Translations under genes and position numbers: made by a program
In this document: one piece after another, positions 1 to 5,247 of the stretch
How positions within the stretch are numbered: the first letter of the stretch is position 1
How the letters are laid out: the number at the start of each line of letters is the position of its first letter
The notes under the pieces: generated by a model
Told to the model about the DNA's origin: nothing
The model's input: the letters and a program-made list of their open reading frames with translations, nothing else
Database searches by the model: none
DNA from: UBA6921 sp031363085
Lineage (GTDB): Bacteria > Pseudomonadota > Gammaproteobacteria > SG8-11
Direction: 5' to 3'
DNA: 6,640 nucleotides
Assembly (NCBI GenBank): GCA_031363085.1
Contig: JANLTU010000255.1
Coordinates: 1 to 6,640, forward strand

Positions 1-102
1 GTGATGGCATGCCTGCATGGAAAGGACGCGGAACTGTCGCAAGCCTGCAAAGATGTGTTGTCGAAGAAGAAGCCGATGGCGAGTCACGCCGCCAAGCCTT
101 AA
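1..102 (+). CDS. C-terminal end of a cysteine-rich-repeat protein (partial)
   Basis: Only the last 33 codons lie in the window, read in frame 1 and ending at TAA (100-102). The peptide carries MACL..KDAELSQACKDVL, which matches the repeat unit of the bacterial cysteine-rich-repeat family (related to the Cys_rich_FGFR/GLG1 repeat). In those repeats a 'xMACLxxxxxxLSxxCxxxL' pattern recurs with paired cysteines, and here the cysteines are residues 4 and 16 of the visible part. The tail after the repeat is short, basic and Lys/Ala-rich. Members are usually small exported proteins of unknown function, and the expected signal peptide and first repeats would lie outside the window. The family call rests on one repeat, so it is likely but not certain. 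It lies upstream of, and co-directional with, the cytochrome gene, but about 300 bases and a hairpin separate them, so co-transcription is doubtful. Confidence 0.6.
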   Translation: MMACLHGKDAELSQACKDVLSKKKPMASHAAKP

Positions 103-110
103 ATCAATAA

Positions 111-135
111 CGGCGCGCGACCTCGTCGCGCGCTG
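111..135 (+). terminator. GC-rich hairpin after the partial gene, possible terminator
   Basis: Bases 113-121 (GCGCGCGAC) pair perfectly with 125-133 (GTCGCGCGC) around a three-base loop. A G-U pair (112/134) and a C-G pair (111/135) extend the stem to 11 pairs. It starts 8 bases after the stop codon of the partial gene, where a terminator would be expected. The T-rich tract that follows is poor (CTTT only), so efficient intrinsic termination is uncertain. Confidence 0.5.
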
Positions 136-244
136 CCTTTCTGCGTTAAATTCACGTTCAATTCAGCCAGTATGTGCACTCTGTGCGCAACGATGCACTC
201 GTCATTGAGCATGCATACTTCGGTAGTTTTTTAACTTTTTAACA

Positions 245-273
245 CTCGCTTAAACCTAATGCAGGTATATATT
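245..273 (+). promoter_or_regulatory. Candidate promoter of the cytochrome gene
   Basis: TATATATT at 266-273 is the best -10-like hexamer upstream of the gene, in an AT-rich segment preceded by T-tracts (227-240) that could act as an UP-like element. No convincing -35 hexamer lies 16-18 bases upstream, so an activator-dependent or alternative-sigma promoter is possible. The mRNA leader would be about 125 bases long. This is inference from base composition and one motif. Confidence 0.22.
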
Positions 274-389
274 GGGCGTTGGAGTTTAAATCTACAGAAG
301 TCTGGTCATGATATTGATGCGCGTACATTGGTGTGAGATATCGCTGTCGCTAATGTCTACACAAAACGACGGGCACAACTACTTCCTTC

Positions 390-396
390 AGAGGGG
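390..396 (+). promoter_or_regulatory. Ribosome binding site that sets the cytochrome start
   Basis: AGAGGGG ends seven bases before the ATG at 404, which is good Shine-Dalgarno spacing. The next in-frame ATG (413) would be 16 bases away, and the upstream in-frame ATG at 308 has no comparable site. This is the main reason for choosing 404. Confidence 0.7.
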
Positions 397-403
397 TATT
401 ACC

Positions 404-2032
404 ATGGATAGAATGAATAAGAGTTTACGCGCGGCGTTGCCGCTGGTGTTGATGACGGGGTTGTTCGTAGCGCAGGCGCCTATTGCTTATGCGCATGATC
501 CGGGCAGAGGTGGGGATAATCGAGCAACGTCTGGATGTGGAGGTGGTTGTCATAGTGGTGCAACGACAACAGCGACGGTTGCCTTCGGTACGATGGGCGG
601 TGCTGTTCCCACGTCGGTTGCTGCAAACTCCGTAAACACATTAACGTTCACAGTCAGTGGCGGTCCGGCAGTCAAGGCTGGGCTGAGTGTCACCGCATCG
701 GGTGGCACGCTGGCGGTGACAGGCACGGAATCTACTATCGTCACGACCGGAGCTAACGCCGGAGAGCTGATCCATACCGCTGCTGCTGCGATGACGGGCG
801 GCAGCAAGGTTTACACCTTTACATGGACTGCGCCCGCAACCGCCGGCACCGTAACGCTGACGGGAGCAGGCGTATCCAGTAATGGTAACAATGCCGATAC
901 GCTGGACAGTGCGGCAAGAATAACGGCTACTATTACCGTTACCGGCGGTGCTGCAGTTCCCGTAGTGCCGTTGTTTACCGGCCCCACAACCGGAACCATT
1001 GGTGTTCCAGTGACCTTCGACAGTTCGAGTTCCACCGGTACCATTGCAACCAGGAACTGGAACTTTGGCGACACTGCCAACACCACGGGTGTTGACGCAA
1101 CGGGCACCACCGCAACCCATTCCTACGCAACGGCGGGGACCTTCCCGGTAAAACTCACCGTGATCGATGGCGCGGGTGTCAGTACCAGTAAAACGCAAAA
1201 TATCGTGATCTCGGCCGTCGGTACGCATGTGGCGCCGGTCGCGAATGCTGGCGGTCCTTATATGGGTAGCGTAGGCACGGCAGTGGCTTTCAACGGCTCC
1301 GCGTCAACAGTGTCTAACGGACTCACGGCCACGTATAGCTGGGACTTCGGTGACGCCTCAACAGCGGGAACCGGTGTTAGACCTTCGCACACCTATACCG
1401 CTGCTGGAACCTTCACCGTTAAGTTAACTGTGACCGACAATGGTACGACGCCCTTGAGCAATGCGGTGACGACCACGGCGGTAATCACGGCGGCAACGAC
1501 CCCGCCGTCGGGTACGGTTGGTCATGCGCTGTACGACAGTAAGTGCGCATCTTGCCATGGTCCCGCCATCCGGACCGCCACGACCACCTCTAAGGCGAGT
1601 GGTGTTGTGGGTGCGTCGGTGGAAGACATTGATGAGGCGATTCGTGAAGTAACCGATATGCAGTCTTTGCAGAGCCTGCCAGCCGCTGATAGGTCCGCCA
1701 TCGCAGCGTATCTCAATTCATTAGGTGAGCCGCTGTACAAAGCCAACTGCGAGTCCTGCCACGGCCCAGGGGGTACCGGCGGTAAAGAGCCAGCGGTGAT
1801 CGGCGCAAGCGAAGAAAAGATCAAGAAAGCGATCAATACCGAGCCTGAAATGGCCTCGTTAAAATTCTTGTTGACGCAGGGAGACACGATTGAAGCTATT
1901 GCCAAGTTCCTGAAACGAAAAGGCTCAGGTCTGGACGACTCGGGCTCATCTTCAACCGGTGCCGGTGCATTGGATTGGTTGAGCCTGATCGGTGTCGGGG
2001 CATGGAGCCTCAGCCGTCGTCGCAAGAAGTAA
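404..2032 (+). CDS. Exported choice-of-anchor V/PKD protein with two cytochrome c domains and a C-terminal sorting tail
   Basis: This 542-residue protein is probably a secreted haem protein. Residues 1-30 are a signal peptide with a basic start, a hydrophobic core and a likely cut after AYA at 30. Residues 31 to about 183 resemble the choice-of-anchor V/Reeler-like domain, with an FTWTAPA..GTVT strand signature and a Cys-His motif near the start. That motif is CGGGCH (C45, C49, H50), one residue longer than the usual CxxCH. Two PKD domains follow, at about 186-272 (WNFGD, HSY..AGTF) and 277-365 (WDFGD, HTY..AGTF). Two compact cytochrome c units come next: CASCH (C381, C384, H385) with candidate ligand M419, and CESCH (C449, C452, H453) with candidate M483. 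A Ser/Gly linker leads to a Gly-rich, hydrophobic, RRRKK-ending tail (about 517-542) like GlyGly-CTERM/rhombosortase signals. Role inferred: surface-held electron transfer or binding. The substrate and partners are unknown. Confidence 0.8.
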   Translation: MDRMNKSLRAALPLVLMTGLFVAQAPIAYAHDPGRGGDNRATSGCGGGCHSGATTTATVAFGTMGGAVPTSVAANSVNTLTFTVSGGPAVKAGLSVTASGGTLAVTGTESTIVTTGANAGELIHTAAAAMTGGSKVYTFTWTAPATAGTVTLTGAGVSSNGNNADTLDSAARITATITVTGGAAVPVVPLFTGPTTGTIGVPVTFDSSSSTGTIATRNWNFGDTANTTGVDATGTTATHSYATAGTFPVKLTVIDGAGVSTSKTQNIVISAVGTHVAPVANAGGPYMGSVGTAVAFNGSASTVSNGLTATYSWDFGDASTAGTGVRPSHTYTAAGTFTVKLTVTDNGTTPLSNAVTTTAVITAATTPPSGTVGHALYDSKCASCHGPAIRTATTTSKASGVVGASVEDIDEAIREVTDMQSLQSLPAADRSAIAAYLNSLGEPLYKANCESCHGPGGTGGKEPAVIGASEEKIKKAINTEPEMASLKFLLTQGDTIEAIAKFLKRKGSGLDDSGSSSTGAGALDWLSLIGVGAWSLSRRRKK

Positions 2033-2052
2033 GTTTTAGAAGTAAGTTTTAG
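2025..2052 (+). repeat. Tandem duplication of 13 bases spanning the cytochrome stop codon
   Basis: AGAAGTAAGTTTTAG occurs at 2025-2039 and again at 2038-2052, so the period is 13 bases and the copies match exactly. The first copy contains the last codons and the TAA stop (2030-2032), and the second lies wholly in the untranslated region. A replication-slippage duplication is the simplest explanation. Confidence 0.75.
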
Positions 2053-2070
2053 TTGATAGCGTTGTAAACG

Positions 2071-2092
2071 AGGGGGAGCGCAAGCTCCCCTT
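2071..2092 (+). terminator. Stable GCAA-loop hairpin, probable terminator of the cytochrome gene
   Basis: GGGGAGC (2073-2079) pairs perfectly with GCTCCCC (2084-2090) around a GNRA-type GCAA loop. A G-U pair and an A-T pair extend it to nine pairs (2071-2092). It lies 38 bases after the cytochrome stop and before queA. Only TT follows the stem, so it may be a weak terminator or a hairpin that protects the 3' end from exonucleases. Confidence 0.6.
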
Positions 2093-2117
2093 CGCACGTT
2101 CGGCTCCGGTAATTGCG

Positions 2118-2157
2118 CATAAAAATCTGCCGCGAAATTTTTTGCCTGAGTTAAGAT
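2118..2157 (+). promoter_or_regulatory. Candidate promoter region of queA-tgt
   Basis: The gap between the hairpin and queA contains an AT-rich patch: CATAAAAAT at 2118-2126, AAATTTTTT at 2135-2143 and TAAGAT at 2152-2157. Any of these could serve as a -10 element. No clear -35 element at proper spacing was found, and no strong Shine-Dalgarno precedes the queA ATG. The position is supported mainly by the need for a promoter after the hairpin. Confidence 0.2.
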
Positions 2158-2165
2158 GCGGCGCC

Positions 2166-3218
2166 ATGCGCGTAGCCGATTTCGATTACAGCTTACCCCC
2201 CGAATTAATCGCCCAATATCCGTTGGCGCAACGCAGCGCAAGCCGCTTGTTGACGCTCGACGCGGCGCGCGGTGACTGCGCCGACCGCCACTTCGCTGAG
2301 TTGCCGACATTAGTAAACGCGGGCGATCTGCTGGTGTTCAACGACACGCGCGTGATTCCGGCACGCGTGTTCGGTCGCAAGGCCAGCGGCGGTCGGGTGG
2401 AAGTGCTGGTGGAACGCGTGCTGGATGGGCAGCGCGTGCTTGCACACCTGCGCGCCAGCATCGCCCCCAAACCCGGCAGCGAAGTGTTGCTCGACAGTGA
2501 CGTGCGCGTGCGGGTGGTGGCGCGCCACGCCGCGTTGTTTGAACTGCGCTTCGACAATGTTCGACCGGTGCTGGATATTTTAAAATCCATCGGTCACATC
2601 CCGCTGCCGCCGTATATACAACGCGTCGATGAAGCGGCCGACCACGCGCGTTATCAAACCGTGTTCGCACGCAACGACGGTGCCGTGGCGGCGCCCACCG
2701 CCGGGCTGCATTTCGATCAACCGCTGTTGGACCGGCTCGCGGCGCAAGGCGTGGAATTCGCGTACGTCACCTTGCACGTCGGCGCCGGTACGTTTCAACC
2801 GGTGCGCGTCGCAGATCTGAACGAGCACCACATGCACGCGGAGTTTGTGGACGTGTCCGCGCAGGTGTGTGCCCAGGTTGCGAACACACGCGCACGCGGC
2901 GGCCGTGTGATTGCAGTGGGCACCACCGCTGTGCGCAGCCTGGAAAGCGCTGCGCAGAGCGGCAGCCTCGCCCCGTTCTGCGGTGACACGCGCCTGTTCA
3001 TCACGCCCGGTTACCGGTTCCATGCGGTCGACGCGCTCATCACCAATTTTCATTTGCCGCGTTCCACGCTGCTGATGCTGGTATGCGCCTTCGCCGGACA
3101 TGAAAATATCATGCATGCGTACCGACATGCGGTGCAGCAGAAATACCGGTTTTTCAGTTATGGCGATGCGATGTTTATCAATGGAGTTAACTTGAAGCAT
3201 GTCATACATGAAATTTGA
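2166..3218 (+). CDS. queA: S-adenosylmethionine:tRNA ribosyltransferase-isomerase QueA
   Basis: QueA transfers and isomerises the ribosyl group of S-adenosylmethionine onto preQ1 already placed at position 34 of tRNA, giving epoxyqueuosine. It is a cytoplasmic enzyme. The 350-residue product has the normal family length and hallmark blocks in order: MRVADF at the start, FNDTRVIPARVFG (58-70), GAVAAPTAGLHFD (172-184), TLHVGAGTFQPVR (202-214), VGTTAVRSLES (251-261), TNFHLPRSTLLML (293-305) and YRFFSYGDAMFI (327-338). The start at 2166 is chosen because family members begin with this MRVADF block. An in-frame TTG at 2142 would add eight residues with no family support. The ribosome site is weak (TAAG near 2152-2155). 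The 3' end overlaps tgt by 11 bases, so the two are very probably translated from one mRNA. The last dozen residues after GDAMFI look lineage-specific. Confidence 0.96.
   Translation: MRVADFDYSLPPELIAQYPLAQRSASRLLTLDAARGDCADRHFAELPTLVNAGDLLVFNDTRVIPARVFGRKASGGRVEVLVERVLDGQRVLAHLRASIAPKPGSEVLLDSDVRVRVVARHAALFELRFDNVRPVLDILKSIGHIPLPPYIQRVDEAADHARYQTVFARNDGAVAAPTAGLHFDQPLLDRLAAQGVEFAYVTLHVGAGTFQPVRVADLNEHHMHAEFVDVSAQVCAQVANTRARGGRVIAVGTTAVRSLESAAQSGSLAPFCGDTRLFITPGYRFHAVDALITNFHLPRSTLLMLVCAFAGHENIMHAYRHAVQQKYRFFSYGDAMFINGVNLKHVIHEI
3194..3197 (+). promoter_or_regulatory. Weak tgt ribosome site inside the queA 3' end
   Basis: GAAG lies ten bases before the ATG at 3208. A GGAG at 3183-3186 would be twelve bases from the alternative ATG at 3199. 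Neither is strong, which suggests that tgt translation depends partly on ribosomes finishing queA. Protein alignment, not this site, decides for 3208. Confidence 0.35.
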
Positions 3219-4320
3219 TTTGCATAAGACCGACGGCGCGGCGCGGCGTGGCCGGCTGACTTTCCCGCGCGGAGTGGTGGACACGCCGTCCTTTATGCCG
3301 GTGGGCACCTATGCCACCGTGAAGGCAATGACGCCCGAGGAGCTCAAAGAGCTCGGCGCGCAGATCATTCTGGGTAACACTTTTCATTTGATGTTGCGAC
3401 CTGGCACTAAAGTGATCCAGGCGCATGGCGATCTGCACCACTTCATGCATTGGGACGGGCCGATACTCACCGACTCGGGCGGTTTTCAGGTGTTCAGCCT
3501 CGGGCACGCACGCACGCTCAGCGAGCAGGGCGCAACATTCGCGTCGCCGATCGACGGCGATAAAGTTTTTCTCGGCCCGGAAGAATCCATGGCGGTGCAG
3601 CGCGCGCTGGGCGCGGACATCGTGATGATCTTCGACGAGTGCACGCCACATCCGTCCGACGCCGACACTGCGCGTATTTCGATGGAGCTGTCGCTGCGCT
3701 GGGCGGCGCGCAGCAAAGTGGCGCATGGTGACAATTCAGCCGCGCTGTTCGGTATTGTGCAAGGCGGCATGCACGAGCCCTTGCGCGATGCGTCGCTGGC
3801 GGGCCTGATCGATATCGGTTTCGATGGTTATGCGCTGGGTGGGTTGTCGGTGGGCGAGCCCAAGGAAGACATGTTACGCATCCTGTCGCACGTGGCGCCG
3901 CAAATGCCGGCCGACAAGCCACGCTATTTGATGGGCGTGGGCACGCCGGAAGATCTGGTCGAGGCGGTGCAGCGCGGCATCGACATGTTCGACTGCGTGA
4001 TGCCCACACGCAACGCACGTAACGGCCACCTGTTCACACGCAACGGCGATATTCGCATTCGCAACGCCCAATACGAGCGCGACACGCGCCCGCTCGACGA
4101 GCAATGTGGCTGCTACACCTGCCGCTTTTACAGCCGCGCCTATTTACGTTACCTCGACAAGGCGCACGAAATTCTCGGCGCGCGCCTCAACACAATTCAT
4201 AACTTGTACTACTATCAGGACTTGATGCGCGGTCTGCGTACGGCGATTGCCGCAGGCGCGCTCGACGCATTCGTGCGCCGGTTTTATGCGCTGCGCGGTC
4301 ACTCAGACGCTACATCTTGA
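3208..4320 (+). CDS. tgt: tRNA-guanine(34) transglycosylase Tgt
   Basis: Tgt swaps guanine 34 for preQ1 in tRNAs for Asp, Asn, His and Tyr, the step before QueA. The 370-residue product follows the Escherichia coli enzyme closely from recalled sequence, with a two-residue deletion near residue 175. TDSGGFQVFSLG contains D89, the catalytic general acid/base. DMFDCVMPTRNARNGH contains D262, equivalent to the E. coli nucleophile D264. The zinc site is complete: C300, C302 and C305 (CGCYTC) plus H331 (TIHN). FDECTP, ALFGIVQGG and GYALGGLSVGEP form further conserved blocks. The start at 3208 (MKFDLHKTDG) matches the family N-terminus, and an ATG at 3199 would add only three residues. It overlaps queA by 11 bases. 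The usual gammaproteobacterial followers yajC-secD-secF are absent, and a convergent gene ends 38 bases downstream. Confidence 0.97.
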   Translation: MKFDLHKTDGAARRGRLTFPRGVVDTPSFMPVGTYATVKAMTPEELKELGAQIILGNTFHLMLRPGTKVIQAHGDLHHFMHWDGPILTDSGGFQVFSLGHARTLSEQGATFASPIDGDKVFLGPEESMAVQRALGADIVMIFDECTPHPSDADTARISMELSLRWAARSKVAHGDNSAALFGIVQGGMHEPLRDASLAGLIDIGFDGYALGGLSVGEPKEDMLRILSHVAPQMPADKPRYLMGVGTPEDLVEAVQRGIDMFDCVMPTRNARNGHLFTRNGDIRIRNAQYERDTRPLDEQCGCYTCRFYSRAYLRYLDKAHEILGARLNTIHNLYYYQDLMRGLRTAIAAGALDAFVRRFYALRGHSDATS

Positions 4321-4358
4321 CAATAAAGCGCGCATGACAATTCATCAGGCGATCATCG
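4321..4358. other. Short convergent gap between tgt and the DUF1415 gene
   Basis: These 38 bases separate two converging stop codons. I see no strong stem-loop with a T-tract on either strand, so the transcripts may run into each other or terminate by Rho. No reading frame here has support. Confidence 0.5.
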
Positions 4359-4928
4359 TTATGACTCCCCTCGCAGGCACCGGCGGAGTACTTCGCGCAG
4401 GTGTTCGGCGCCGAGCTCGTTCAGCGTGTGGATATTGCGCTCGGGGATTTTTTCGGGGTGGGCATAGTGGTCGAGTGCTTGTTGCAAGCTTTCTTCGCGT
4501 AAAAGATGCAGGGTTGGGTACGGGGAGCGATTGGTGAAATTCTCGGTGGCGTCGACCTGTGTGCCGGCGAACTGGTAGTGCGGATGGAAACTTGCCACCT
4601 GGAATTCGCCGGTGTAGTCCTGCTCTTCGAGCACCGCATCGGCCACGTCGAGGAAGTCATTGTAGTCGAGAAAATTGTTCAATACGTTGGGGTGAATTAA
4701 CAGCGTGGTTTCTACAACGCTGGCATCGGTCGAGCTCAGGAACTTTAGCTCCTGTTGGAGAGCGGCGCGCAGCGCTTCCGGCTGATTCGTGCTGCTGACG
4801 ACAAAGCGTATTTTACCGGCTTCAAACGGCTTGCGTGCGAACGGGCACAGGTTGAGTTTGATCACCACGTGCTCGATCCAGCAACGGGTATGGGCAATGA
4901 TGGTATCGGCGTCGGGATGATTTTTCAT
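4359..4928 (-). CDS. DUF1415 family protein
   Basis: This 189-residue soluble protein of unknown function has family-typical length and conserved blocks. LNLCPFARK lies at 25-33, with a conserved Cys-Pro-Phe. FHPHYQFAG lies at 114-122, ENFTNRSPYP followed by TLHLLRE at 129-145, and IPERNI at 161-166. The conserved Cys, His, Arg and Glu residues could form a metal or active site, but the family has no established reaction that I know of. There is no signal peptide or membrane segment. The ATG at 4928 agrees with family N-termini, although no good Shine-Dalgarno precedes it. It begins 13 bases after the stop of the YkgJ-type gene, which suggests co-transcription and reinitiation. It is last in the minus-strand set and converges on tgt. 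Family membership is confident; function is not known. Confidence 0.9.
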   Translation of the reverse strand: MKNHPDADTIIAHTRCWIEHVVIKLNLCPFARKPFEAGKIRFVVSSTNQPEALRAALQQELKFLSSTDASVVETTLLIHPNVLNNFLDYNDFLDVADAVLEEQDYTGEFQVASFHPHYQFAGTQVDATENFTNRSPYPTLHLLREESLQQALDHYAHPEKIPERNIHTLNELGAEHLREVLRRCLRGES

Positions 4929-4941
4929 CTGGGTTTTGGGG

Positions 4942-5247
4942 TCAGGTCTTTAATTCCAGTAGCTCGGTAACAGAACACAGTGCGCGTGCGTCGATGCAAT
5001 CGCCTCCGCCCATGGCGAATTCTCGGCAGATGGCGGGACGGCGTTGGTAAATGCTGCACAGCAGCGTGTCGCGATCTAACGCGGCGCAGCCGCCATCAGA
5101 GCGGCGGCGCATTGATGCGCTGTTCCATTGATCGTATTCGATCAGGTGGGCGGGGACATCGTCGCCAGCCATAAGCATGACTTGCAACTTGCAACAGCAG
5201 GCTGCGCAGCGGGCGCAGGTGACACGGCTGTCGATCACGCTGTTCAA
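4942..5247 (-). CDS. YkgJ-family cysteine-cluster protein (putative Zn/Fe binding)
   Basis: This 101-residue protein is built around a CxxCxxCC cluster (C11, C14, C17, C18, with an extra C19). Further cysteines lie at 54, 64, 74, 84 and 91, including the family-typical pattern C..L....C.IY..RP..CR.F at 54-77. The family is believed to chelate zinc or an iron-sulfur cluster, but no general reaction is established. The start is a TTG (5245-5247) that overlaps the TGA of the upstream methyltransferase-like gene as TTGA. GGTGGTGAG directly precedes it and could bind ribosomes. A GTG three codons later (residue 4) is an alternative start with better spacing. The protein is short for the family but holds the complete cluster. 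The tight overlap implies translational coupling with the membrane protein. Confidence 0.87.
   Translation of the reverse strand: MNSVIDSRVTCARCAACCCKLQVMLMAGDDVPAHLIEYDQWNSASMRRRSDGGCAALDRDTLLCSIYQRRPAICREFAMGGGDCIDARALCSVTELLELKT

Larger units (their letters stand above)
136..403 (+). other. Intergenic leader upstream of the cytochrome gene
   Basis: This stretch of about 270 bases has no supportable gene and is clearly more AT-rich than its surroundings. It has T-runs at 227-232 and 236-240 and an AT-rich box at 266-273. Small imperfect inverted repeats occur near 194-215, and a C(TTCG)G tetraloop sits on a three-pair stem at 216-225, just before the T-run. No known riboswitch class was recognised. 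A 32-codon in-frame extension of the following gene (from 308) is open, but it lacks a plausible ribosome site and a coding character. Confidence 0.5.

Noticed and set aside
17..208. 63-codon open frame overlapping the partial first gene
   Set aside because: It is Arg/Cys-rich in a frame shifted from the recognised cysteine-repeat peptide and runs through the hairpin and intergenic DNA.
216..232. TAC-TTCG-GTA hairpin followed by six Ts, considered as an intrinsic terminator
   Set aside because: The stem has only three pairs, too short to act as a terminator even with a TTCG loop.
308..403. In-frame N-terminal extension of the cytochrome protein from the ATG at 308
   Set aside because: It would put 32 uncharacteristic residues before a clear signal peptide and lacks a ribosome site, whereas AGAGGGG stands seven bases before the ATG at 404.
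2142..2165. Eight-residue extension of QueA from a TTG at 2142
   Set aside because: QueA proteins begin at the MRVADF block, and the added residues have no family support.
1522..2310. 262-codon open frame antisense to the cytochrome end and queA start
   Set aside because: It runs opposite two well-supported genes, across their hairpin, and its translation shows no domain.
2580..3308. 242-codon open frame antisense to queA and tgt
   Set aside because: It is a long His/Arg-rich shadow frame produced by GC-rich codon bias, opposite two certain genes.
4247..4537. Plus-strand frame across the tgt end, considered as a yajC remnant
   Set aside because: The translation does not resemble YajC and overlaps two certain genes.
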